Source of the DNA: Pomphorhynchus laevis
Lineage: Eukaryota; Acanthocephala; Palaeacanthocephala; Echinorhynchida; Pomphorhynchidae
Reading direction: 5' to 3'
NCBI GenBank assembly: GCA_012934845.2
Contig: WNNJ02000199.1
Coordinates: 310,001 to 374,000 of the forward strand
DNA: 64,000 nucleotides
In this document: piece by piece, positions 33,473 to 43,678 of the stretch
Position numbering within the stretch: the stretch's first letter is position 1
Layout: each line of letters starts with the position of its first letter
The notes under the pieces: model-generated
The model's input: the letters and a program-made list of their open reading frames with translations, nothing else
What the model was told of the DNA's origin: nothing
Databases searched by the model: none
Program-made: the position numbers and the translations under genes

Positions 33473-36235
33473 TAATTTTTTTTTAATAATACTAGATTTA
33501 TTTGTACAGAAAAACAGGTTCCCGCAAATGGGCCAGGTTAATTAAATTCCAGAATTTTTTTTTGTTACTTTAGATCCACAAGGGAGGTACACAACGTGCC
33601 GCCGTCTTCATCATTCCATCGGATCGCTCGAGCATTGTTCGACGGATTCGGGCTATCTGTAGCTTGGCGATTAGATGTCTTTTTGGATATTGTATCAGCT
33701 TGATGGTTGTCTGCTGAGTATACGGGATGCCCCTTGCTGGATCGGAAGCCCCTTATGCACAAAGAGGATGCACGGCATATGGCTATACTCAATCTTGTTT
33801 TGATTCGCTGTATGTGTTGGCTGTACGAAATCTGATCGTTGTTTATTGACTTGAGTTGTGCGATCCGCTGCAAGGCCGAAAGTGCACATTTTCCCAGACC
33901 TTCAGACGCAGATAGGATGAAGGGTATAAACGATCCCCTTTCGATTTGGGTGATTCTTTCAGAGTATTTTGAGCTCTTCCGGGCTTCGTGGTATGCAAAA
34001 GCGTTTTCTGCCGACGCGGAGTAGGAACCAGCATGGTTGTTAAAAACGGAAACGTCGAAGAACGTTCGCTGGAAGCGGTCTACTGATATGCCCGTACAGA
34101 TTACATCTAGTCTTGCGTTGGTGTCGCAGCAAGTTGATGCCCTTTCGAGACACGAGGGATCATTGACTGCAGTTAGTGTGGGTTCGGTAGCAACCCAATA
34201 ACAGACCGAACTAAGCTCGTCAGCGAGGATGTCGCGAATGATATTGTGTCGCACGATCTGGAAGCCTCCACGTTTACAAGAGAGCACGTGACTAAGGCTT
34301 GTTTCTTCTTTGCAGATACACAGGGCGGGCATGTCTGGTGGTTCAAATCCATAGCGCGTTGCGATGCCATCTCGAAATTCACTCGCAGAAAGGTGGTGGT
34401 GGAGCTCTTCAGAAGCACCAGCAGTGAGCCAGTTTGAGGAGCCGGGGTACTTGGCATATTCAAGTGCACGTTTGGTAATTTCGGGAACAAAACGAAGAGC
34501 TTGGTTAAGTCGGAGTGTGAATGCATCTTTGCGCGTCTTGGCGATTTGAGCTGCATAGGTTTGCTGTAACGACTTTAATCCCTCGCCCTTGAGCCCAAAT
34601 GAATAAGTGGAGCACATATGCTCCGAGGCTTCGAGATCAGACTTAAAGGTAAATATAGGATCCCTAATGCCAATGCCACCCATTTTAATAGGACTTGTCA
34701 ATATGCTGTTGATTGGATCAGGCAGATCGTGTTTTGTAATTTGGGGCAGGATTTGATCGAGTAACATGCCGTGCAACGGATTAACGTTGGCAGCGGTGCA
34801 AGGCGTCGTTCTGAATAGAAAAGTCCATTTCCATTGCAGTGATTTGATAAGTCCTGTATAACCAACATGCGGATCCGCTGAGCAGACATCTGCAAGTCGG
34901 GAAACCAAATTTACAGCCGAAGAAATCTTTCGAGCGACAAACTGTGATAAACAATCTTCAGTACCGATGGCGGAACCAAGGATGTTGACAAAGTCATTAC
35001 GTATTGTAACGTACGGAAAGCTGTCAGAGATAAAACCGTGAGATCCGTCATGACGCTCTATATTATGTAACAAGATATTGGTTTTCGATGGATTTACGTA
35101 ATTGCCATATTGAGGCCCGCGCGTAGTCAAGATATGCCAAGCTGTTTTTAACGACGATAAGGAACCGACGAAGTTTGCGTCATCGGCGTACCATCGTTGC
35201 AGAGTGTCTGGGCATTTCGACTGTATGAGCTTGATTAGTGGAATCGAGGACATGGCAAAAACGGCCATTGCGAAGGGGTCTCCTTGAGTTACCCCCTCTC
35301 TTGAATAAATCGATTCATCTTCGATGACAAGCTGAGCGTCACCCGAATATATGTTGCGAAATGCGACGTTAAGAGCTGGGCAAATAAATTTCATATTTGC
35401 CAGAGCGACTCGACGATTCAGGCGGTTAAAAGCGTTGCTAGCATCGATACACATAAGAGCGTTTTCGGAATTTTCATGAAATCGTTTGCGTAGTGAGTGA
35501 ATGGCAAATTCGATGCCATTTCGTTGGGCGGCACACAACTGCGTAGTTCCGGCGGCTTCTTGAAGGTCAGATTTTATATGACGCAGGATTGTCCGTGAAA
35601 TAATGCGTCTATCCACGTTTGAAATACCGATTGGACGTATACCACCGGATTTTTTCGGAATAGCGACCAGACGACCGGCAATGAATGCTTCCAAACAACC
35701 GGTGGGCATCCGCTCCGTTGCGATACAAATGGCCAAGGAAGCAAGACTCTCCGCTAGCTTTTGTGAATGCATTCCGAAAGCGGTCAGCATACGTCTCCAT
35801 AAAATCGCGTCCATGCCGGATGGTCCAGCCGAACCAAAAGTCGATTTCGCCGATCTTTGGATGTCTATCGCACAGATGGAAAGGAACATTGATGAGTGGT
35901 GAGGCAGGGCACTGGGAAGCCTTTCTTGAAGCAGGGCATCGGGATCCGCATCGGCAGGCTCAGGATGAAGGGCTTCTAGGTGTTGTTTTACGGTTTTGTC
36001 TCCGATCAGGACGTGAGGTGATAGACAACCATTCGTTTCGTGGTCTTCAAGTAAATGAGTAGCCGCAGTTAGTTTGTTTTTACAGACAAGATGGCAATAT
36101 TTTATTTTCCAGTCGTTGCTAGAGCTGTTGCGGACGACTAACGTGCGTCGAGATTGTAGGATTTGGGCCTCCTTGTATAGCTCAAGAATTTCTCGACATT
36201 TCCATAGACTGATTCGACGCTCCATGCGTGCAAAA
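33473..36235 (-). mobile_element. RLE-LINE with intact ORF
   Basis: The element body and 3' UTR: the ORF occupies 36,225-33,565. The UTR contains CCCATTTGCGGGAACCTG and an AAATAAAT-type signal, and it ends in an A-rich tract at about 33,473-33,495. The 5' side at about 36,235 abuts the 3' tail of a LINE-A2 in the same orientation without intervening host DNA, so the two elements form one block inserted into another LINE-A2. Confidence 0.8.
33565..36225 (-). CDS. Retroelement protein: RT, zinc knuckle, restriction-like endonuclease
   Basis: This is an uninterrupted 886-codon frame. RT landmarks by rough residue: GSAGPSGMDAILW (131-143), GGIRPIGISNVDRRIISRTI (194-213), the catalytic-Asp block MCIDASNAFNRLNRR (258-272), EGVTQGDPFAMAVFAMSS (310-327), WYADDANF (345-352) and PSKTNILL (379-386). 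After a connector (MGGIGIRDP, 515-523) come SEFRDGIATRYGF and a C-I-C...H...C knuckle (637-650). RHNIIRDILADEL follows, then a candidate PD-(D/E)xK core, ARLDVICTG...RTFFDVSVF (704-728). YHEARKSSKYSERI comes next, and a hydrophilic tail. Expected roles are target nicking by the C-terminal nuclease and target-primed reverse transcription. The annotated Met may not be the native start, because the element looks 5'-truncated. The intact frame suggests recent activity. Nuclease assignment is by layout and is less certain than RT. Confidence 0.85.
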   Translation of the reverse strand: MERRISLWKCREILELYKEAQILQSRRTLVVRNSSSNDWKIKYCHLVCKNKLTAATHLLEDHETNGCLSPHVLIGDKTVKQHLEALHPEPADADPDALLQERLPSALPHHSSMFLSICAIDIQRSAKSTFGSAGPSGMDAILWRRMLTAFGMHSQKLAESLASLAICIATERMPTGCLEAFIAGRLVAIPKKSGGIRPIGISNVDRRIISRTILRHIKSDLQEAAGTTQLCAAQRNGIEFAIHSLRKRFHENSENALMCIDASNAFNRLNRRVALANMKFICPALNVAFRNIYSGDAQLVIEDESIYSREGVTQGDPFAMAVFAMSSIPLIKLIQSKCPDTLQRWYADDANFVGSLSSLKTAWHILTTRGPQYGNYVNPSKTNILLHNIERHDGSHGFISDSFPYVTIRNDFVNILGSAIGTEDCLSQFVARKISSAVNLVSRLADVCSADPHVGYTGLIKSLQWKWTFLFRTTPCTAANVNPLHGMLLDQILPQITKHDLPDPINSILTSPIKMGGIGIRDPIFTFKSDLEASEHMCSTYSFGLKGEGLKSLQQTYAAQIAKTRKDAFTLRLNQALRFVPEITKRALEYAKYPGSSNWLTAGASEELHHHLSASEFRDGIATRYGFEPPDMPALCICKEETSLSHVLSCKRGGFQIVRHNIIRDILADELSSVCYWVATEPTLTAVNDPSCLERASTCCDTNARLDVICTGISVDRFQRTFFDVSVFNNHAGSYSASAENAFAYHEARKSSKYSERITQIERGSFIPFILSASEGLGKCALSALQRIAQLKSINNDQISYSQHIQRIKTRLSIAICRASSLCIRGFRSSKGHPVYSADNHQADTISKKTSNRQATDSPNPSNNARAIRWNDEDGGTLCTSLVDLK

Positions 36236-36307
36236 TGCGTGCAAAATGCACGCTTACATGACCACTAACAAACAAAAAAAAGAACATCAAAGATCATAGG
36301 TTATTAG

Positions 36308-39209
36308 TTAATTGTTGAAAAATAATTGGATTTGGCGTTTGAAGTACGGCATAGATGTTGATTGGCGGATATGAATAGGCAGTTGATTCCACAAGAGAGG
36401 AGCAGCCACCAGGAAAGAGCGGAGTCCAAAAGAGGTAGAGTAGATTGGGACATGTAAAAGAAGGGAATTACGGGAACGCAGAGCACAATACACAGTACGA
36501 GAATTGTCGAGAAAAGGAAGGTTGAGAAATGAAGGGGTATGAGAAGTTATAAGGCGAAAAGCAATGATAAGAAGACGAATTTGAACACGACAATAAATGG
36601 TAGGCAAATCAAGAGAAGCAAGATGGTAGGATGTATGATCAAAACGACGAAGACTGAGGAGAACTCGAACGGCAGCGTTGATGATGCGTTGTAAGGGAAG
36701 AAGAGTGGATTTAGGTGAGTTGGAAAATAGACTAAGACAGTAATCAAGTCTTGAGAAAAGAAGAGAAGATATGAGAGTCATACAAGAAGGGAAATCGATC
36801 AATCTACGAACTTGACGGAGGTTGCGGAGTATCAAGGTAGATGAGTGTACTTTATCTCTAACGAAAGGTTTAAGTGAAAGTCGGTTGTCGAAATGGAAGC
36901 CTAGGAAAACGAGATTATCAACGATTGGAAGAATTGTAGAATTTAATGATACGGAGGGAGGTTCGAAGCCGAGGCGTCGAGGTAGGATCCACATAATTTT
37001 GGATTTATCAGGATTCAGAGAAAGGCGAAGGGAAGAAAGATAATTGGAAATTGAGACAAGACAGTCCGAAGCGGAAACACTAAGATCGTGAATACGATAA
37101 ACAGGTGCATGAGCATAGATGAGAATGTCATCAGCATATTGCATAACATGGAAGTTAAATTTATGACAAATCGAAGACAAATCATCAAGAAGAAGAGAGA
37201 AAAGCATAGGGCCTAATACGGAGCCTTGTGGAACACCGGTCGGGATGGATAAATGATGGGAGAGAGAAGAGTTAGAATAGACGCGAAATGTACGGTTTGA
37301 CAGATATGAAGAAAACCATGATACAGTGGGTAAAGAGAAGCCATAATCATGACGAAGGCGATGTAGAAGAATCGAGTGATCGACGATGTCAAAAGCAGAC
37401 GATAGATCAAGAGAAACTATGACACTACATAATTTATGATCGCGCGAGATGAGTAAGTCATTATAAACTTTAAGACAGGCAATTTCAGTAGAGTGATTAG
37501 AGCGAAAAGCGGCTTGGAAGGGAGGAAACAAGTTAGAGGAAAAGAGATATGTATTAACTTGCTTGAGAACGAGACGCTCAAGGAGTTTAGAGAGGGTTGG
37601 GAGAAGTGAGATTGGACGGTACGAAGATGGTAGTGAGGAGTCGAGAGATTGCTTTTTGATGAGAGGACGAACAGTGGCGCATTTCCAGATGGAAGGAAAT
37701 GTACGGCTACGGATGGACGAGTTGAACAATGTGGTTAGGAAGGGTGAGATAGAGGAGCAGATATTTTTAAGCAAGTGAGTTGGAATTGGGTCAGAAGGAG
37801 AGGTTTTATTAGGTAATGACAGCAGAACCGAAGAAACTTCATCAGACGAAACGGGAAGAAGGTGGAATAGTTCTGGGAGGGAAGTATCTAAAGAGAAGAG
37901 TGGGTACAAGGGGGCTACGGGTAGTAGGGAAAGTAAATTAGATAGCTTAGTTTGTAGATAAGAAGAAAATTCATCAGGATTTATATTACAAGAAGTAGAT
38001 GATCGTGAAAGAATTGAGTTTAAGATTTTCCAATGAGATTTAGAGTTGGAAGATGACTCGAGTTGATTTCGCCAAAAGATAGTACGTTTAGTACGTATAA
38101 GAATAAGATGTGAACGGCGTAGAGAAAAGTAGGAATCACGGAGATTTGGAGGGAGTGAGTTGGGAGAACGTTTAAGAAAGCGTTTATACATACGAAAAGA
38201 GTGACGGAGTCGACGCTTAGAAAGACTACAGTCAGAATCGAACCAGGGAGCATGGCGCAAGCGCTGAGAGCGTCGGAGTCGACTAGGCAGAAGTTTATTG
38301 ATAATAGACATAAGTTCAGAATCAAACAGAATGCAGAGATCATCGGGAGAGAGATAGTTAAGAGGAAGTGAAAAGAGTGAAGAATTGAGTAAGGCTGTGC
38401 AGAGAAAATGGATATCGAGAAGCTTCCAGGGTCGACTTGGTGTGGATATTGGTGGAGGCGGAGACGGAGGATGGGGACGAGTAAGAGTAAGAGTGACAAG
38501 GAAATGATCGGACAAACCGGGATCAGTAATTGACAAGGAAGTATAGTCATTGAAGCAGATAGGGACAGCAATGATGTCGAGAGCACCGCCGAGAATATGA
38601 GTTGGGCTTGTTGAAAGTAATTTATAGTTAAAATCAGAAAAAAGATTAGTTAAAGTGATAGAGTCAGGGTCAGACGGGCGATCAAGACGAATGTTAAAGT
38701 CCCCGAGAACAAAAGAAGGAGTATAAGACAAGGAACAGTGAGACATAAGACCTGCAATTTCGGTAAAGAAGATACGTGAGGGGGCAACTGAACCTGGACG
38801 GTATACAATCACAAGTTCCAGAGGGAAGGGAGTTGATAATCTGCATATGAGTAATTCGAACGAGGTGTAACAGATGTTAACTTTAATTTTTTCGTAAAGA
38901 CATTGGGTGATGAGCAATGGCAACTATACCGCCATGGTTAAAATCAGTAGATGTATGAGAGGCAATTGGACGAGCTGATTCAACTAAAGAACAACCAGAG
39001 CGACATAGACGACGAATAGCAAGATCGTCGGAGTCACAATGCCAGGATTTGGTAATGCAGAGAATATCGATAGATAATTGATCGAAGATATCGAGAAGCA
39101 TATCAGCTTTATGAAGAATGGAGCGAGTATTGAATAGACTAAGACGAAAAGTATGCTTAGGAACGAGATCGACTAGCGAAAAAGACAAGGGGGAGAGATG
39201 GGACGCCAT
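36308..39209 (-). CDS. LINE-A2 ORF2: endonuclease and reverse transcriptase (one frameshift)
   Basis: The start ATG at 39,209 begins a frame with FNTRSILHKADML and the EN N-terminal half, which stops at 38,883. The remaining 871 residues lie in a second frame (38,923-36,308). The break is next to a T-run (plus-strand AATTTTTTCG, about 38,884), where sister copies read SLRKINVNI. The second frame has IVYRPGSVAPSR, LGDFNIRLDRPSD, DPGLSDHFLV, YRPISLLPTLSKLLERLVL, LDLSSAFDIVDHSILL, TGVPQGSVLGPMLF and MQYADDILIYAHAP. It also holds a C-terminal block with LRRFDHTSYHLASLDLP. Apart from that single shift no stop is seen. The whole would be about 965 residues. Confidence 0.85.
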
Positions 39210-40549
39210 CGAATTTTTGGCCTTGTGTGAAGAACGTGAAAATTTCCGTTGATTTTACGTATAGATAAGTATGACTCGCCGTTTGTTTCACGTCGATGTT
39301 TTTCAATGCGAGCTAAATTGAGCTGGGCAATATCAGAAGGGGAGCGGTCAGGAAAGATACGACTAGTAGATGAAGTGGTAAGAAGTTTAAAACGTTGGGA
39401 AAGTACCAAGGATGCATGTGAACTATGTCGGAAAACAATTTTTAGGAGTGGAGGACTGAGATGATTGGATTTAGTGGATTTGTTTAAACGGATCAAAGAT
39501 ACAGGAGCGATATTATTGAAGAGGGATGGATTATTATCAGGAAGAATGGTTGCTAGGATAGACCTGAAAGCAGATACATCATCATCGAGGCGACATTGAG
39601 GAGAATCAGATTCGGAAACCTTTAAATTAGATATGATAATGCATCGATCGCGCGAAGGAAAACGATTACGTAGTGGTGGACGGAAAGACCTGTTAGCAGT
39701 AGAGGCAGAAGAGCAGCTTAACGTGGGAATTACAGGGGTGCTAAGTGAAGATTTTAGATAGTTTGGAGCATGTGTGACAGGAGTGGAGTGTTGAATCGGT
39801 TGATCGGAGATGTTACTGGAGATGATTTTTACGGAAGGTTGTAAATTATTGATAGGTGATACGGTCGGAGCATGTGTGACAGAAGTGGATTGTTGAATAG
39901 GTTGAACGAAGATGTTACTGGAGATAATTTTGACAGAAGGATGTAAATTATTGAGAAGTGATACGGTAGATGTAGAGTAAGGAGTACGTGAAGAGAAAAA
40001 AGAAGTATGAGATGTATTTAAATGTGGGGATGAATAGGAAAAATGAGGTACGAGATGAGAGCCTTTACTGTTTGCATTGTTAGGAAGATGAAGATTATGG
40101 GAAGTTTTATCCGTAGTTAAAGGAGGAGTGTGTGTGAGAGAAGTTTCAAGAACGGGTTTCATAGATGACGAAGGAGTTAGTAAGCAAACGGATGACGACG
40201 ATAGATTGGAAGATATGTTGTCGTTTGTTGATGTTCCATGTATAACAGCGGTCTGAGTCGACTGAGAGATATCAATTTAATTTATTGAGCACAAATCTGT
40301 TTTGTTAGCGTTCAGAACGTCTCCACCGTTAGAGTGGTCATTCTTCGTTAGCTTACCTACGAGGGCAGCACAACAGAAGCCGCAGAGGAAATTCCGATTT
40401 AAAACGTTGTCCTCGTCAGTGAAAGGAATGGCAACGTGAGTCCAAACATTGCAGTTCTTGTTGTCGCATCCAATTTGCTTTTCGATGTAAGCTTCCTTGA
40501 CGGACTTAAGTTGCTGACCGACATTTTTAGTTAGCTTTCTCTTTGCCAT
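39173..40549 (-). CDS. LINE-A2 ORF1: zinc-motif nucleic-acid-binding protein (one stop)
   Basis: A 458-codon frame is interrupted by one TAA at 40,279-40,277. The N-terminus (MAKRKLTKNVGQQL) leads into a Cys/His-rich motif, GCDNKNCNVWTHVAIPF followed by FLCGFCCAA, which may be a PHD-like zinc fold. The middle is Ser/Thr/Pro/His-rich with an internal imperfect duplication (two NNLHPSVKIISSNI-like blocks, about residues 220-270). The C-terminal third has RCIIISNLKVSES and a charged block ending IRWRPISPPCLFR. The last 37 nt overlap ORF2 in the other frame. Its likely role is RNA binding during retrotransposition (family knowledge). Confidence 0.75.
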
Positions 40550-40750
40550 AATAAAATGTTAATTAGTTAGTTATAATCAAGAATGTTTAAACTCCGTTAG
40601 TCTGTAAGTCGTTAGTTGTAAGTAGCGAGCGGATGTCGTCGATGGTTGTCGATAATTGTCAAGCGGATGGTTGTCGTTAGTTGTCGACGAAGGTTGTCGT
40701 TGATTGTCTGGAATGTATTTACTTTAGATCTCAAACTTTTTTAAGGTTTG

Positions 40751-42485
40751 AAACTAAGTTATGTAATTTACTTTCCCTACTACCCATAGCCCCCTTGTAC
40801 CCACTCTTATCTTTAAATACTTCCCTTTCAGAACTATTCCACCTTCTTCCCAATTCGTCTGATGAAGTTTCTTCGGTTCTGCTGTCATTACCTAATAAAA
40901 CCTCTCCATCTGACCCAATTCCCACTTACTTGCTTAAAAATATCTGCTCCGTTATCTTACCCTTCCTAACCACATTGTTCAACTCGTCCATCCGTAGCCA
41001 TACATTTCCTTCCATCTGGAAATGCGCCACTGTTCGTCCTCTCATCAAAAAAACAATCTCTCGACTCCTCACTACCATCTTCGTACCGTCCTATTTGACT
41101 TCTCCCAACCCTCTCTAAACTCCTTGAGCGTCTCGTTATTAAGCAAGTTAATACATATCTCTATTCCTCTAACTGATTTTCTCCATTCCAAGCCGCTTTT
41201 CGCTCTAATTACTCTACCGAAATTGCATGTCTTAAAGTTTATAACGACTTACTCATATCGCGCGATCATAAATTATGTAGTGTCATAGTTTCTCTTGATC
41301 TATCGTCTGCTTTTGACATCGTCGATCACTCGATTCTTCTCCATCGCCTTCGTCATGATTATGGCTTCTCTTTACCCACTGTGTCATGGTTTTCTTCATA
41401 TCTATCAAACCGTACATTTCGCGTATATTCTAACTCTTCTCTCTCCCATCCGTCGTCCATTCCGTCCGGTGTTCCACATGGCTCCGTATTAGGCCCTATG
41501 CTTTTCTCTCTTCTTCTTGATGATTTGTCTTCGATTTCTCATAAATTTAACTTCCATGTTATGCAATATGCTGATGACATTCTCATCTATGCTCATGCAC
41601 CTGTTTATCGTATTCACGATCTTAGTGTTTCCGCTTCGGACTGTCTTGTCTCAATTTCCAATCATCTTTCTTCCCTTCGCCTTTCTCTGAATCCTGATAA
41701 ATCCAAAATTATGTGGATCCTACCTCGACGCCTCGGCTTCGAACCTCCCTCCGTATCATTAAATTCTACAATTCTTCCTATCGTTGATAATCTCGTTTTC
41801 CTAGGCTTCCATTTTGACAAACCGACTTTCACTTAAACCTTTCGTTAGAGATAAAGCACGCTCATCTACCTTGATACTCCGCAACCTCCGTCAAGTTCGT
41901 AGATTGATCGATTTCCCTTCTTGTATGACTCTCATATCATCTCTCCTTTTTTCTAGACTCGATTATTGTCTTAGTCTATTTTCCAACTCACCTAAATCCA
42001 CTCTTCTTCCCCTACAACGCATCGTCAACGTAGCTGTCCGAATTCTCCTCCGTCTTCGTCGTTTTGATCATACATCCTACCATCTTGCTTCTCTTGATTT
42101 GCCTACAATTTATTGTCGTGTTCAAATTCGTCTTCTTATCGTTGCTTTCCGCCTTGTAACTTTTCATACCCCTTCATTTCTCAACCTTCCTTTTCTTGAT
42201 AATTCTCGTCCTGTTTACTGTTCTTTGCTTTCCCGTAATTCCCTTCTTTTACATGTCCCAAACTACTCTACCTCTTTTGGACTCCGCTCTTTCTTGGTGG
42301 CTGCTCCTCTATCGTGGAATCATCTGCCCATTCATATACGCCAATCAACTTCCCTGCAGTGCTTCAAACGACAAATCCGATCCCATTTTAACAATTTAAC
42401 TGCTTGACTTTCTCATTTTTGTTTGTGGACTTGTAAGCGTACAGCTTGTACGCATTTGCCACATTAAATAAATTTGTATTATTAT
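40751..42485 (+). mobile_element. LINE-A2, right half of the split copy
   Basis: It resumes with ETKLCNLLSLLPIAPLYP exactly where the left half stopped. It carries the linker, a frame-broken RT N-part (40,900-41,290), then WFSSYLSNRTFRV, SGVPHGSVLGPMLF, MQYADDILIYAHAP (41,559-41,600) and the C-terminus (41,814-42,407). A few indels shift frames near 41,045, 41,160 and 41,820. The tail GCGTACAGCTTGTACGC plus CACATTAAATAAATTTG ends at about 42,480. Confidence 0.85.
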
Positions 42486-42489
42486 TAAC

Positions 42490-43470
42490 TTCGAGTAATC
42501 ATTTCGATTTCCCTAATCGAAAATCACGATCATGTTTTTCCCTAGCTTTATATGGACACATTTATCGAAGTTCAGTATCATACCCGTAGCTACATTTGTG
42601 TATTCGAACAAGGTAATCCTGTAGAGACCGACCATACTTATCGTTGATATCAACAGACCAAAGTTTGATGTCATTCGCAAAAGCCAAGCAAGTGTTCCGG
42701 ATTCTAAACAGCAAGTCATTAAGGTAAACAATATATAAAAGAGGACCGACTTAAGTTAGAGCTTCCAACTCTAACTCTAAAAAATCTATTTCGGAGAAAA
42801 TCACAGATCCACCTACACAGCAATGAAGAAACTCCATAATGAGACAACAAACTAAGTAAACTTTATGCGGAACTCGATCGAAGCCTCTCGAAAAGTCAAT
42901 AAACATTTCATTAATTGAATTGCCAAAACTAAGTGCCTCAGTCCACATTTCGCGAGCAGTTAGTAAATTAGACAGACATGATCTACCGTGATTGAATCCG
43001 TGCTGAGAAGACAATATGACTCCATGTGTGTTGAAGTGACTTCAGATTCTATGAGCGACTAATCTTTCTAGAACTTTGCACATCGAACTCGTCAGGCTTA
43101 TTGGCCTATAATCACTTCAAGAAGTCGCAATGGTTGTTTTTTGGTACAGGAACAATAATCGCAGATTTCCACAAGTCAGGCACACATACAGTGGTAAGAC
43201 GTTTCTGAAAGACATCGACAAGAAAAGGGGCCAAGTAGTTTGATAAAATCTTAAGTAAAAATAGGGATATATCATCAGAACTGGCAGCACTGTACGGATT
43301 GACATGAGCAAGAATAACTTTGATTTCCTCGGCGGATATTGGAATAAAATAGGGATTATGTTGTATTGGACGGTCATATTAAGTGAAAAGTGAGTGTGAA
43401 GAATTCTATGGTAATGAAAATGATGAAGCAAGACTTTCAGCCATATCATTTTTACTTTTGACTGGACCTT
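42490..43470 (-). pseudogene. LINE-B2-like RT fragment
   Basis: Minus-strand pieces in element order: a broken RT N-part (43,449-43,117), QHGFNHGRSCLSNLLTARE with FIDFSRGFDRVPHK (43,014-42,860), and AWLLRMTSNFGLLIST (around 42,670). They parallel the LINE-B2 at 23.9-24.5 kb. Several frameshifts and stops are present. It ends near the first exon of the PrimPol gene. Bases 43,470-43,670 are AT-rich host sequence. Confidence 0.65.
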
Positions 43471-43678
43471 TTAATATTTTTAAAATTTTAATATTTTTAT
43501 TTTAATTTATCGCTAAGTTTAATTTATAAATAATTTAATATACATAGATTAGTTACTTGCTTTGATTCGTATATTGGTATTTTTGTTTTTACTCTTTCTG
43601 TAACCCACCTGTACGTTACTCGATCATTTTTGTTTAAATTAATGACTGACAAATTTTGTTTTAAATGTAGAACTGAAA

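Larger units (their letters stand above)
36236..40750 (-). mobile_element. LINE-A2, full-length with 5' leader
   Basis: Read on the minus strand, a leader with GTTGTCG/CGACAAC-type reiterations (40,750-40,550) is followed by ORF1 (40,549-39,173), ORF2 (39,209-36,308) and a 3' UTR. The UTR ends in the family hairpin-like tail (GTGGTCATGTAAGCGTGC then GCACGCA), at about 36,240. The 5' edge coincides with the AAACTAA repeat at 40,751, so it appears to be a complete 5' end. The 3' end runs straight into the RLE-LINE. Confidence 0.85.

Noticed and set aside
36822-37778. Open frames antisense to LINE-A2 ORF2 (for example 36,822-37,043 and 37,563-37,778).
   Set aside because: They are shadows of the coding strand with Arg/Glu-rich low-complexity translation and no similarity to known proteins.
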